Shown here piece after piece: positions 1 to 13,865 of a DNA stretch of 42,678 bases; the first letter of the stretch is position 1, and each line of letters begins with the position of its first letter. The translations under genes and the position numbers were made by a program. The notes under the pieces are model-generated. The model was given only the letters and a program-made list of their open reading frames with translations. It was not told the DNA's origin and searched no databases. This DNA is from Echinostoma caproni (Eukaryota; Platyhelminthes; Trematoda; Plagiorchiida; Echinostomatidae), in contig UZAN01039662.1 in NCBI GenBank assembly GCA_900618425.1, forward strand, positions 1 to 42,678, given 5' to 3'.

Positions 1-2389
1 GCATTCCCGTGTAGCGTACACCCATATGTTCCTCAGAACAGCACGCAAGACTATCCAGTGTAAATCCAGCCTAGGCGTAGACTATTCTATGCAGCGTCTT
101 CATTAAGTATCCACAACAAGTGCGAAACAAGCAACATGAACAAAGCTGAAATAATGCGGCTAAAATCGCATCACTTCAGAGGCCATCCATTTGAATCGAA
201 CAAATCACTATGCCGCCCTACGCCAGCATTTCATCAGTTAAAGTAAAAATATCACGTTTTCATAGGCATTTTAAGTGAACACAATAAAGCTATTTTAGTT
301 TACAACACGCTGCATGAAAATCTGATGTTGTATAATTTGGAAGGCGATTCGAATGAATGGCATGTATGACAAACATCAGCAATCACACCCTGTGACATGT
401 TCAATGCCCGGTGTTGTTGTCGCCGATTACTCGTCTATCTTAGATACGGAACTTTCCCATTATCGTAAACCTCTGAAATCAGCAGTGCTACAGTCGATCT
501 AGGGATGCTCGTTCGTGTTTTCAGTTTCCAAACAATACAATGGCATCAATGTGACCACGGGACAGGCAGGAATCACCAATTTGAAATCGCTGTGTTTAAG
601 TGTCGCAGAACATGCCCAATTGTTTACTATCGTCATCGTAAAGGTGGCTTTATATGCTCCCCTGGTAGGGAATATAATCAGTTTTGCTCGAATAAGACTC
701 CGGCTTTGAACTGAAATAAACAGACTTGCCATCGCCTCGTCCCTCTCACCCCCGACCTACAACAGGTAAATTACCTCTGACCCTTTTGGTGGTCGGACAA
801 AGTGTCTTGGGTTTTCAACGACCCAACACTTCCGTTCAAGGGGAAAATGGTTTTATCTGTAAAAACCGTTCACCACGCGTCCAAGTGTGTCAGGTACTAT
901 AGTCGACGTTCAGGATCATTGGCACGAATTTCTTAAAGCCGAGCCTCTTTGAAAGGACGAAAGTTGTTTTCCTTTGAAATCTGGAGTACGGAATACTGTG
1001 ACTTGCTGAAACACGTAAGTGGTGAGCGGAGGAAAGGTTAACGTAACTCATTGACTTGAAACTATTCAAATCTGTTTAGTTTGTTGATCAATTGGTATTA
1101 AAGCTATTACTCAGACTAAATTTAAGTTACTGACTGAATTCTCCTTTTTGCATACCTTCAGATCTTTTGGATTTTTGTGCCCAATTGTCTTGACCCATCA
1201 TTAATGACTAAAATCCTAACAGCTTTCGAGATGCTCGATGTAGCTAGTGAGTCATACACTGTGTGCTGTACGCTATGATTAATGCGTTGTACCATGTATT
1301 GCAAACGGAAATCCATTTTTTTCTTGTGAACCGAGTTTGTTTTAACTACTCCAGAGTTGAAAGCTTCTATTCAGGTTACTGAGCGGGTCATGGTCTTCTT
1401 GACCTGATATGTTACGACAGAAATTTGCATCAAATCCAATGGAAAGTTAGTGATCGAAATCTGTATTCTCGTCACGTGGTTCTGAAGAGAAAATGTTTTT
1501 CAGATGTATGACTAAATGGATCATAAGCAGCTAAATTTAAGGTAAGTGATACAATTAGAGCAGATATTTGAAAAGCGAACAAACTCAGATTTCAAGCTCG
1601 ATTCCAGACATCAAGGACTAACTTGGCGAAATCATGAATATGTGAATTGCGTCCTGTTGAGTAGGGAAATAACCACGTGGTGGATAAGCGGTTTGGGTAT
1701 TTGGAGTTGACACAGATGTAGCCGATTCATTAGGCGGTGGGCAAGTAGGGGTGTGAAAACTCAAGCAAACAAGCAGGCAAGCGAGCAGGCAGGTCGACAA
1801 CAGATACAAGCGTTACAGGAGCGATCAAGCGTAGTAGTTGAATCAGTCATTGCGGATCTATATCGTATTAGAATAATTTAGCATGATTTACGTGCCTGCA
1901 CCTTTGCGCGTGCAGTTATTTATGAACCAAAACGCTAACCTGCTGCGTTTTTCCAAAACAATGCGGAAATAAAGTTTGACTGATGCACTAAGTATATATT
2001 GATTGGTCATACCACTGGATTTCCCTTAAACCTCTCCACAATATGATTGGATATTGTTCAGTGAGTTGAAAGATAAGTATTGCAACTTATTTTTTTAAAA
2101 TTTTGGATTATACAAATGTACAGTCACATTTCAGGAAGATGTGGCGGCCATGCAAAGGCTGCGCAACTTGTAGTCTCTACAAGATAGGAGGTAAGCGGCT
2201 CGAAAACAGTTAAAATGGATGATCCTAGTACTCATTCTCGCCCATTCGGGGGCATAATTTGGAGTCAGTTGGTCATCCGAATGATTCAAGTTGACCAACA
2301 AGGTATCGTTCCTGGTTTCATGCCAGGTGAACAAGTGCAATGTTTGTTCTTATAGATCAGTAAATTTATATCTTTTCACAAACACAGGT
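1..2389. other. Unassigned AT-rich DNA
   Basis: I see no protein family, RNA gene or clear repeat here. The reading frames near 500-730 overlap one another on both strands and resemble nothing I know. A short impure CAAG/CAGG tract lies at 1762-1793. This could be intergenic or intronic sequence. Confidence 0.5.
1762..1793. repeat. Impure CAAG/CAGG microsatellite
   Basis: Tetranucleotide-like units AAGC, AAAC, AGGC and GAGC follow one another over about 32 bases. The tract is imperfect and has no visible coding role. Confidence 0.5.
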
Positions 2390-2885
2390 GAATACTCTTG
2401 AGTAATCCATAATCGGAGGCTTCGGCTAACCAAAGCCTGACCCACAAGGCAGTGGGATGGTATCTGTCAAGCGTAATCCATTTGGTGCCGGTGTTCAGTA
2501 CATCGGATCATTCGCCCTTTAGACGGGGTCGAACGTCTAAAGTGGCCAATACAATGTCCACTTAGCCGGTGACCAGAAAAGGTGTGTGGTTCGAACGTCT
2601 CCTCTTTGTTGGTTTGGAACCGGGGTTTTTGGCCAACTCCCCTAGGTGAACCACAAATAGTCCACCAACCCAGTTATAGCCCCGGATATCGGATTTTCGT
2701 CCCCTCACTTTGCTGGAAAACACATCCGTCACGAGAAGGCAACGAGTAGTACTTCCTCAGCCGAAGTTATCTGAGACGCTTGGTTGTAAGGGAGCATTTC
2801 GTGAGGTACAAGGGGATGGTGACCAGCCGCAACCCTAGACACCTACCCTCCCATCATGCTAAGGCTTTTGGAGGCTTGATCTTAT
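2390..2885. repeat. GC-richer block, probable dispersed repeat
   Basis: Between about 2410 and 2885 the composition changes sharply to GC-richer DNA with few homopolymers, unlike the AT-rich flanks. It contains a box-B-like string GTGGTTCGAACG near 2588-2599 but no convincing partner box A. No frame stays open. The style resembles the untranslated leader of a LINE or a composite SINE, as seen in fluke genomes. I cannot align it to another part of this window, so its identity is inference. Orientation is uncertain. Confidence 0.35.
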
Positions 2886-5800
2886 AGCTCAGACATTCAA
2901 ACAATCGATAAAACGGTGAACGAACCCGATCGATCGTATGTATCTGTTGAACCTCAACAGGTAAAGAACGAAGGCAGTGTTTGTTGTTCGAGGTCTGGTA
3001 ATCTAGTAGTAGTAGGTCAGCGTGATTAATATAGGCTAGTTGTTTTTCAATGCTATGATAACTGTTGTAGTAGTAGGTTTTTTAACGATCTTGGCCTTTC
3101 TTTATACCGTGTTTGTCGAATCCACAAATGAAAATGGGGAAACACACTTGCTGGTAGAAGTGATAACATGTGATTAGCATGACTGCGTCAGCTTTGACTC
3201 ACCGATCCAAACGAGATGTGAATGCACCTTTTTCGGATGAAAGGGGACCTTGTTTTAACCGTTAAGGGATATAATCTCAGATATGAGCAACCAAATCTTG
3301 TAACTATTCGATTTTTGATCGGTAGCAGTGAGTTCACTAGCAGGATGCAGGATAGAAAATGTAAACGCAAATTGGAGACCACGTTCTGATAACCTGGTTG
3401 TCTTCAACTTTCAGAAATGTGCAAGACAATGCAAGGTCACAGTAAAAACTGATTAACATGATGTAACCTTTAGGTTGAGATCGTTCTACCTCGAATCTGT
3501 TTCCGCATATGACGTAGAAACCTTAAGGTGCTCACGGATAACTTGATCCTCAAACGGTTGATTATTTGAATTTGCATTTGTGTACTCGACCAACTCCAGA
3601 TGACCAACCATTCTTAACTACGATCTGGTCCATTTACGCATCTCGAATAACCGTTATAGAAGATGGACGTCTGCAGCTCACGTTAACTCATGAGTAGTGA
3701 TGTACAATAAACAGACTAAAGGTGAGAGTATTTGTTTTACATATCTTCCGTTTTGTTTGCAGATACGATCCATCCGTCAATAAGTACGTTGAATAAAGTA
3801 GTATATTCTCCTTCTATTGAAGGTTGGCAATACCGTTTGCGCGAAATCGGATACTACGCAGTACTGTGCAATTGATCTCAGGAAAAAGGGCAACATCACT
3901 TCAGGGATAAATCAGAAAAGCCAGCCTCCTCTAAGGACCTAATAATGAGCTCGATGTATTTTACCGAGTAAGCAAACACGAGGAATGTTAATTGATGCTT
4001 TTGCAGCATAAATGAAGCTAAAGAAGAGTGGGGGATGATGAAATAATTCTAAACCCATCTGGCATCTCACATTTAAGATAGAAGCTGCCCACCTGGTGAC
4101 ACCGTTTTTGTTTAGATTCACTTTCAACGGATCACTTCTGTGTTCAATTGGGAGCAAACAGAGAATTCAACAAAGTTGCATTGGCTATCATCCGCAATCG
4201 ATGTGTATCGAATTCATTCAGATTACTTTCTTTTATTTGTTCACAGTTTTAAGATCTCAGATGCTGAGTAAGTCAAAAGACGGTATCGTGTAAATCTGTG
4301 TGACTGTGCGTTTAACTGATTGTCCATTGGTCATAACCAGATGATTTAGTGTGCAGCTCACTGAAAAGATCAATCCAAGAATCATACGTAAAAATTTCAC
4401 TGATCCAGTGATGCGTGAAATATTTTTACAAATGATCCTGGATAAACTCTTGTGTTTACCAGTTAGTTAACGTCTCATAGAGAAAGTAAGGGAGTAGTGA
4501 TTACTCATCGAACCAACTGAAGATTGATCTCAGGAATTCACAAGGAACACAAAGCATGCTAACCGCTTGAACAATGGAAAGTTGATCACAGCAGTTGTAT
4601 CTTCTCTTCTACTTAATACTGCACAAATCATGTTTGCAAGCTTGTAGCGGTTTCTAACTACTTGTGTATCATCACCAGTGCAACTCTATCGCCTGACGTG
4701 ATCATGGAGCAAGGGACCCCAGCAAACATCCTGGTTGCACAAAAATTCTGATCAGTCCGATTTTCACTGTGAACTACATGAGTATCTTCATCTGTATAAC
4801 TAATATCAAACAATCAGCCCAATCGCATTTACTAGTTTTAATAAAACGAAAGTAAAATCAAGATTCGTTTGCGCCCATTGGGTGTATCACCGGTACAAAA
4901 TTCACTGAGAATCTTGAAAACACTTTTGCTGCCACTTCGATTCCACGATACCAGGAATTATCCACATTTCATATCAGAATCTCCTGTAGACCAATGATCG
5001 AGCAATGCAACCTGCCAATTTGACATTCTAACCACCTATAGATAGTTTGGGTTGAGTGTGTGCAGGCAGGTGTAAAATCAATTCCGTTGTAAAATTAACA
5101 AACAGATTACGTAAAACCGTAATCAACTCTGTGGCGCACTGCGTTAGAGCAAGTTTCTACTGAAACCGGTTAGAACACCTGTACCTACTCTGAGCGCACT
5201 TTTGATCTGCAGCGATATGAGAAATTCCATTCATTGAAACCGTCACTTCAAGCAACGCTTTCTGTGGATACATTCNCGGCTCTGCTTGATCATGGCCTGC
5301 ATCAAGGTGTGTTATAGACCCTCATTTTGAGGTAGCTATAGAAATATGCTCGGCTCTGCTAGTACAGGTCCTACGCGGTTAATTGTACGTCCATGATTTA
5401 ATGGATAGCGAATGACAAATAGTTAATGAAAAGAGGAGTACAGTTTTGGTACTTGAGTTATTTTCTGGCAGAAATATAACCAATTATGCAGTGGGTGAAT
5501 GAATCATTAATCCAGGTCTAGCCCCAAACCCCATTGATTCATAAAAACATAAGTGCTATTTGCCTAAAGCCACGAAAAAAATAGAGACTAGGTTAGAGAG
5601 GTTAAGTTTTTGATAACCAAATATCAGGTGTTCTGAAGTTGTAATTTCATTTCCGTCCGGCACTTGCTCTCGAATGAATATTACACATTGTAATGTAATG
5701 TAATGACTGCAGATTTGTGGTCATGTACTAAACAAGGTTGCAGTATCAACAATGATAAATATTATTCTTCATGCGAGATTCAAAAACGACACAATGGTAA

Positions 5801-6170
5801 CTCGGCTGAAGTAGCCGGGAAGAAAGTAGTGTTAAAAAGAAATCCTTCTTGACGAATTAACAAACTACCACAATAAGAGTGTTCATTTACCAATGCCACA
5901 AACTCAAAATGATTTAGTTGCGGTCAGAAAACCAACCATTTACGAATATGATTCCTAGAGACAGAGAAAGTGGGTTGGAAAATACTATAGAACCTAAAAC
6001 GATACGGTACGGCAGTTCGAGTAGATTTCACATTCACCGATTTGTTCAAGGAGATCTGATATTTGATTGACCCGGTATACCAAATAATGACGCCGTTGGT
6101 CCTGTGGTTTTTGCAGATATTACAGTGCTGAACTGCTTGGTACTCAGAGGCTACAAATGTAGTACGAACG
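2886..6170. other. Unassigned AT-rich DNA
   Basis: Nothing is recognised apart from a hairpin at 4388-4429 and a three-unit TAATG repeat at 5691-5705. There is one ambiguous base at 5276. Open frames are short and antisense to each other. Confidence 0.5.
4388..4429. repeat. Near-palindromic hairpin
   Basis: The left arm GTAAAAATTTCAC (4388-4400) is the reverse complement of the right arm GTGAAATATTTTTAC (4415-4429) except for a two-base difference. The loop region overlaps a smaller hairpin made of CACTG and CAGTG. It could be the remnant of a small inverted-repeat element or a chance palindrome. No terminal target duplication was identified. Confidence 0.4.
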
Positions 6171-6175
6171 TACTC

Positions 6176-6385
6176 CGAGGTCTCGTAGCTCAGCGGAGTG
6201 AACGGGTATGCGCGACAAGATGTCCCTCGGCTCGTGTACTCGCGATGGGAGAAGATATGAAGCTTTGCCGGCGACGAATGACGAACGACGGCGGGTAACA
6301 GCGGTGGGGATGCGGGACGCGGGTTGGAGAGGAAACACTGGGTGGGTCGGGATTGAGATTAAACCTGCAAGGAAAATAAAACAAA
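6176..6385 (+). repeat. GC-richer tRNA-like SINE candidate
   Basis: TAGCTCAGCGG at 6186-6196 is a perfect match to the RNA polymerase III A box (TRGYNNARNGG). A weak B-box candidate, GGCTCGTGTACTC, follows at 6229-6241. The block that follows to about 6370 is GC-rich and ends in AAATAAAACAAAATAC, an A-rich tail-like end. Overlapping open frames on both strands come from this composition and are not genes. This is best read as a tRNA-derived SINE or a related dispersed repeat. The weak B box is the main doubt. Confidence 0.4.
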
Positions 6386-6977
6386 ATACTATGAACCAAA
6401 AAGGTACAGTGAGATACAAACACTGACGATAAAATGTTACTGGCGCGGTTGCCAAGCGTTACACAAATCATTTTTGGAACGGCAGAGGGTAACCCGGTTT
6501 TGGCACAACATATCCGGTTTTCACATTCGTTATTGTTGGAGAAGGTGTTCCCGGCTTTTAAGCGACAATTATTGTCATCAAAATGCTTTTCTTCCCAACA
6601 GATCTCCTAACGGCAAACGGTAATATTGTTTTCCATATTTTTCGAGTTCAAATTTAGATTCAGTGCTTTTTTGGTTCTGGTTTTCTTAAACCGCAAAACC
6701 TTCTCTCGATGTCCGCAAAGTGAAGCTTATCTTTGAATTGGTGATGAACTTCGTCCTACAAACTGTATTTGATCCAAAACGCTCTGGGTCATTACCATTG
6801 ATACAAATGATCCAGATGATCAGTGTGCTTTTCAAAATTTGCGATTTCCGAATTATCTATTTCAGCAAAGCATAAAAATTATTTTCGTGTTTGGATTGAA
6901 TAGTTCAGAAATCTTTTATTTTTCATGTTGGGATTAAGAAAAGAGATTCGAATGTGAAAAGATCTGTGCTATCGGTT

Positions 6978-7061
6978 GGCTTCGTAGCTCGACTGATAGC
7001 GCGTGCGCTGTACAAAATCCTAGGCGGCGTCCATGCATGGGTTCAATTCCCCCCGGGGCTA
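6978..7061 (+). pseudogene. tRNA-Tyr-like pseudogene or SINE head
   Basis: A cloverleaf can be partly drawn. The first seven bases GGCTTCG can pair with CGGGGCT at 7054-7060, using G-U pairs. A box-A-like TAGCTCGACTGATAGCG and a box-B GGGTTCAATTCCC are present. The CTGTAC...ATCCTAGG region resembles the anticodon arm of tRNA-Tyr (anticodon GTA). Two T runs follow at 7072-7075 and 7077-7081 and could stop polymerase III. The anticodon stem does not pair cleanly and the T stem has two mismatches, so a functional tRNA is unlikely. It may be a tRNA pseudogene or the head of a SINE. Confidence 0.45.
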
Positions 7062-7081
7062 CTCTGAACTCTTTTGTTTTT

Positions 7082-10000
7082 GTCCTCATTTGCAGCAACT
7101 GATTTTATGGAGGTTTAAATGTTTTCTTTTGTTTTGAATCTTAGCTCCGCGCCTGGCGAATTACCGTTTATATCTACACAGTGAAAAAAGAACTCCACTG
7201 TTATATAAAATACAATACCATCCATTTACGCAACTCACAACGCAGTTCGAACCATTATACACGGTGTTGTACCTTTGAAAATGATTAATTGTTAAAAATA
7301 ATAATACCAATTCGATTGATCGACTATTTTGGCAACTCGCTTTATACATACCTGTAATGAACAACTCAAAAACAAGTTCACTAATATTTCAATAAGTTGT
7401 GCACAAACATACTGACGGATAGATGAGCTCATCTAAATCACGACTAATGTAATCCAAATGAGGGTTTACCCAGTTTTCTAACACAACCACTGGTTGTCAC
7501 TGCATTTGAGCGAAAAACTCTTTCTAGTCCTGACCTACTGTTTTCGGGTGAGATTTTATTTTTCCTTTCAACGGGAAAAAGCATGACATCCAAGTGCTCC
7601 CTTTTGACAACAAACTTGAAGGCAACCGGTATGAAGTTCATTCAAAACAATTTTTTGCCCTCAATGATGTTGCACTGATTTAGCAACTTTATTCATTATA
7701 ATGCGTCAGACATCAATCTGTTTAACAAATTATTGTGCCTAATTCAAATTAGATGATCGAAGGCGTTAATCTGCAGTGCGAATTTGGTAAATAATGCAAG
7801 TGGAACGCAGAAATTTTAACTTGCGGTATGCATGAGTTGCTCATAAATCGTGCTGTCGGTAAAACGAAGATAGCTGATAGCAAGAAGATAGCTGAAGTCA
7901 TTGTGTAAGTTTTTTACGTCACACGCAAAAGCAAAATTTCCGGGATGTGGTAAATTTATGGAAACAGGCGAGTTAATTGATGGATTGTGTACTAGCGAAC
8001 TGCACATGGCTTTAGTACAGTAGTCGTGGTATCGTGCCGGACACCACCCAAATTGGCCATCACCAGAGCTGCCGATTGCGACGGGATGCATGCAGTGAAT
8101 CCGGACTGTTGACTTTCAACATTGCAGTGTGTAAGATACAGAAAAATGCAGCTCATTAAAAATTGTTTAGAATCGGTCTACTATGTTCAAGTTAGTAGTG
8201 GAAAACTTCATTTGGTTTTGAAACGAAAATGCACTCTAAAGAGCGCTTCTTCATGGGCTGAATAACACTACAATATGCATGGGAAAAGAAAACCTTTGAT
8301 GAAGTATGATCACCATGTAAAGCCATGATTTATTTTTGACGATTTGCAGTTTAGAATACGTTGCCAAATTCACATTTATCCACTTTACTGGATATCAGAT
8401 TTAAAAATTACAACTTTGCTGCATTAATGTTTTACAGGTGAACACGATCCGGAAACCCGATTACGTGAGTTTTGTCTGTTTCCATTTCGAAGCAATCCTA
8501 CACATGTATCTCACTTCGACGAAACAAACTGAATTTAACTGATTACTTGGAAACCGTGCACTGCAATCAATGGAGACTTACTTAAACTGGTTTACACGTT
8601 CGTCTGTGAAAAAAGTATATCACATTTCCGAGAAAACTACTGTTCCAACTGAAACATCCAATAAAATCAAACGTGTCCTGCTCTCTCTGTTATTCTCAAT
8701 GGAAACTAATACGAAAGTGCACGCACGATTGTGCCGGTGTATTTTACCACTCGAGCCCTAAATGCTAAATGTAGGAATGGAGTTGAACGGAACACATTTA
8801 GGAGATTGTCCGCAATACCGACTCAGTAAAAATATAAAAGACAGTTCTTGATTAATTTACTGGTTATTTGTTTGGTTGGTTGCTTTCTTCATCTCGACCC
8901 TGATCCCCAGTGTTGCTTTCTGGGATAAACTAATCACTTCGAGAATTACTGTGCTGGCTGTAACATTTCTGCTACGCGACCTATTGTTTGAATACAATTT
9001 GGTTCGGTCACTTGATATTGCACTCCTGTGCTTAGGTCTCGTGATCCAAATGCGCAGTTCCCTTGGATGTCAAAAATAAGTATATCAGGCGAAGTGTTTA
9101 TCCCGCCAAAAACATCTTATCACTCGTTTATTTTACGTTCTCGGAGTGCAATACAGAAGAATTAAGCTGGCATTGAATCGAATTGAAATTTCTACTCAGA
9201 ACCTCTGTGTATCTGTTAGAAGTACAAGCCACCAAATTTCCGCGATTTGAGGAACATGCTGGCACATCCTTCAGTTTATATCTGCTTACTATACGATAGT
9301 CTTCTTGTTAGCAATGGAGCTGAGATTACACCCTTAATTTACTATCGTAGAACACTGACCTCGTTCTAAAGTCAGATTTTAGTTAGATGTCATTTTCGCC
9401 TCGATCATAAATTGCTAAAGTCGTATTTATATGATGTGAGAGTTAACAACTGTGCGCATCGAATTCCGAGCGACAAGATGAGTGAAACCATCACTCGGTC
9501 ATGAGGTGAAAGTGCGATTAATCCCGTTAGCGACTAAAAAATAATATTTGAGTTAACTGTATCATACGAAGTAGGTGTGACGAGTCCGTTCAGTTTCAAA
9601 AATCCTCTCACCACGGAAGTAGACGCATTTGCGATCGCCCACAAGAACCCCTCCGAACGTTACGTTTCTTTTCAGTTTTGTTTAACATCTCTACAGTGCT
9701 TACTTCAGCGCTCAATCAACTGTTGGATTGCAAACAATTCGGAAACAGGAATCTTGGAAATATGGTCAAAATCCATGCTCTACTTCTTGTGAACAATTCC
9801 CGATGGACCCATTGGCTTTTCATTCACTGATCACGTGATGTTGCTAATTGCTGTGGAGAGCATACGGGAATTGGGTGTAAACTCGAAAAACCGGAATGTT
9901 GGCTCTACGCGGTGCAAACTCAGTTCGTTTGAACGAAGCCCCCAGTGCTCAGCCCCGAATGTGTGTGGTTGGAGGGGATGGGCGGACGATGTCACTGTAG

Positions 10001-13000
10001 TGGTACTATTGCATCATTTTCAATCTCCTTTCCAATAAAAGCTGAGGAATAGGTATTTTGGTATTTTTGCTCTTATGGAACTGTTCTATTATTACCTAAG
10101 CTGGGATTCTGTGTTTCACTCAAATGCGGTGAACGAAGATATATATACTTCATATATATATATACTATATTTATATATCCTATAGGTATGCCTCCGAAGC
10201 AACCATTGGTTGTAAGAACATTTCATGACATGTTTTTTCATTACTGAAGAATGCTTCAGCGTTTGCCACGCTTAAAGTTGTAGCAATCAAAAGAGCGCAA
10301 TACATCCCTTTAGTTGTTCACTTTTTATTCAGGTTTGCTTCACAATAGTAAGTAATATAACCTCTCTGAATAGATATATGATATGTGCGAATTCACTGAT
10401 TAAAAAGAGGGTGCATCCCAACCAATGGTTTTGAACTCCCGGGAAAATTTCACTTTCAGGTAATTGTAGTTGAATCAAGGGTTCATACACTTCATTAGAC
10501 TGAGTTGTTCATCCATATGAATTTAAGATGACAGCTGGTCAAACAAATAATTTTTCGAATTATTTCACAAAAACAGTTAAATTGGCTCATTGGGCGATCA
10601 ACGAGTTTATCAATCTATCTTTCTACCTGCGGATCCCTGTACTTTCCAATATATAGTACTGGCCGATTGTGATGCACTAAAATATTTTCTTTACGATCAA
10701 ATGCAGTTTTATTATATTTATCACCGGTATTAATACTTTAGTTACGGACAATAATTTTTATCTTGTCTTCTTCGATCTACGTAGCTTCTAGTCTGCATAA
10801 GTGTTAGTTAAACGTGCCTGACCTTGAGTGCCAAGATTAACTGAACTGAACATGAAAACCACAAACTTTATCAAGTATGACAACACAATATTTTCTAATA
10901 GGAATGAATCAAGAACTATCCCAAATTATTTTCATAAACCCCTGCCATCCCGGTTGTTTGTAATGAGGTATTATTTTATCTAATATATAATCCATTATAG
11001 AAACCCTGTTGGATAACCAAATCAAATTCTTTCACAATCCAGAGAAATTGCATTAAATGAGGTTTCATAATAATAATCTATGTTTGATGTCTAACTTACT
11101 GAATTCGAGAAATACCACTTTAATCTAAGTCAACCTTGAAGTGAAGGTCAATTTTGTGCATAGCTTCGAATGTTCGTATTGTTGTCACTATATTGAAGCG
11201 AGCAGCGCTCAAAACAAAAAGTTCCCGTTATCTCAGTGAAGAGGACAGAATCACACGCGCACACAAGCTGGGGGTTTCGATACGTAATGGGGCACAAAAT
11301 AGAAAATGACTTCATAACAAACTTGGTGAATTCGATGCCGAAGAGTCCCGAAAAAGTCCTAAAGAATAAAGGCAGGCCAATTGACTATTAGTTCACACAA
11401 ACTTTACATCTCCTATATTATCCATGTTAATTTGTATTAAATAAAACTATTCCATTCTCTTTAGTTATCTTTGAGCTCATCATGGTGTAGGTCAACCACT
11501 ACTGACAAAATGGAAGTATCCGCTACATTCTGAATCATTCAATCTGCTGAATATAAACGAATAAGAAAAATCACGTCTACAAAGACTCGCCAAGGCTTGT
11601 TTACTATTTATTATTTAGAAAAAATACTGCAGTACAAACGATGTTGCCCATACGAACCCACAAGTGTTTCACAGGGACCCGTTGTTTCAGTTTTGATCAG
11701 ACCTGTAACTCAGAGGCTTTCCAATATTTCATAGCACGCAAGATGGCATGAATAATTGAAGAACCAATGAATGATTTATCAGATGTCTGTTTTGCGCTTT
11801 TTAATTTCACACCCATCAATCCTCAAAACGTTTCCAGTTGACGACGGATTCATCCAATGTAAGTCCAGTTTTATCTCTTGAACCGTTAATTCGTTCTCTT
11901 CGACACGTGCCTAAAGCTTATTTAACACTGACGCTCTTAGGGTTTCATGTCGGCGTTGAGCAAAACCCCTTACAGAAGTGGACCTTGATGATATCGACTT
12001 TTATAAACTCCGGTTAATGGTCCCGATAAATGATTTTACTACGACACTCAACCATCGAGGAGCAACGAGATTCCGTCCGGTCCTATGGGTTTGTTTTATG
12101 CTCATCAAAGGACAGCGGTTCACATGAACCATTGACAATCTTAAATGCTGTATATTCATGTATGTCTGTTTCTGAAAAAGCCCTTTTATTTAGAATAAGT
12201 TGACTGTTTTGTGAAGTTTCATGGGATGGAATTGCTTGTGACACCAGGACTCAGCTCGAAGAAAGCAGCGATTTGCTCACGGTTTACGGGCAAATTCGAG
12301 TTGCCACAGAATTTGATGTCATTGTTTTGACTCCGAAAGATATAACTGAAGTGAACGAACTCAGTGGTTAAAAGCTTCAATATAGCATACACAAAAATTA
12401 AATGTTCCCAAATGTTGACCTATGGAAGGAAGAACGACCTTTGTGAGCACAGAGTGTAGTACACGAGCATTGTAAAAATTATCAAACCATTCCAGTGGCT
12501 AGTACGTAAATGCTGATAATTATGGTCACGGAAGTTATCTCACTCATTGACGTTATAACCCGGATCGATTCAGTCATTCGCTCCATCAAAGTGTAACAGA
12601 CCTACGGAATGCGTGTCACTTCATAAAATCCTATCCGTGCGGTTCTCCATGCATACATCCCTTTTGATGTTCCCCGTTACCAGATATTAGCGATCGACCG
12701 GGTAAGCTAGGTTAACCTTTAAAAACTCTTGCTATTTGATCTATTGCATCGGTTTTACGCATTCAGGTGGAAACATTGTATGACTGTTGGTCTGTTCATT
12801 CTATATACTGCAACCCACAAACAACACCTACGTGTAGGACAGTGTTCTGATTCACAAGTCACTTTCGCTGTATGGATTATGTTGTCGAGAATGTTTGATC
12901 AATACAGATTTGTACCCGCCCGGCATTGAAGCACACAAGTATCAGAGGCCTCAATTGTGCGCCTCGTCTGTCCTTTTATTCTTACTATTCTTCCGCAAAG

Positions 13001-13865
13001 ATCAGCTTCTTAAGGAGCACAGTTTCTGTCCAAAATGAAACGAATTCGTGAATTTAAAATTGTGCTTTATATGTATGCATTCCCTTTTTTCAGGGGTATT
13101 CAAACATTTTTCATCGAGTGAGTCGAATACTATAAATGCTGTCTGCTGGTTGAGTGTGTACAACCTCTTGCTCTGAGCACTTCCACGGGGTGAAGTGGAT
13201 GGGTGTTGGGTACTGGTGAATACGATACTTCAATTAGCAATTTGGATTTGATTACGATGTCCCATTCCCTCAACCCGAGTCACATAGTGCTGCTAGTAAG
13301 TGATGGCAGTGATCAAACTTGAAATTATCTCCAACTCAACACTAGAACAACGATTGATTGGCTATGGTAGTTTCAAACGAACTCCACACAGCTACACTGG
13401 AACTGGTGGACTCAATAATGGTGATCATGGTGCCATTGTTCGATGAGGTTCGATGAAAAACGAAACGCATTTGTAATCTCGGATCACTGTGATTGTTCAC
13501 TGAATGTGAAACATGTACCGGATTTAAAAATGTATTGATATTTTGTCGAGTAGCCTGTTACCGTACCCTATGAAATATAGTCAGGATGAAAAAGAATTGA
13601 AGGCAGCAACGATTTACACGACCGCATTTGCGTACTACCGTACTACCTCATAATCTAAATTACCCGGAGGATTTGTGGTGGTTCGTCGCTTTCGCACAAC
13701 ACCAGCTCAATGTTATTGCATTTCGCGTAAGTTGAACTTCAACGATAGAGGAAACCGCGTATTCTTTGCTGCTCAGATGTAAACGTGTGATTAAAACAAA
13801 CACGTTACGCCCGGCGTCAAATCCGGAGCACACCTGATTTTGGGCGTGTTCGCCATGGTGAAGGA
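7082..13865. other. Long unassigned region
   Basis: I recognise no coding or RNA feature in this stretch of about 6.8 kb apart from an AT-alternating tract at 10139-10178. Open frames are all short and of unfamiliar sequence. It may be intron or intergenic DNA with ancient unrecognisable repeats. Confidence 0.5.
10139..10178. repeat. AT-rich dinucleotide tract
   Basis: Alternating A and T with a few interruptions, including several pure TATATA runs. Confidence 0.7.

Noticed and set aside
5276..5385. Possible tandem duplication (CGGCTCTGCT twice, about 75 bases apart)
   Set aside because: Similarity fades after about 10-12 bases and one copy has an ambiguous base beside it.
6104..6471. Four overlapping open frames on both strands
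   Set aside because: They come from the GC-richer SINE-like block, where stops are rare.
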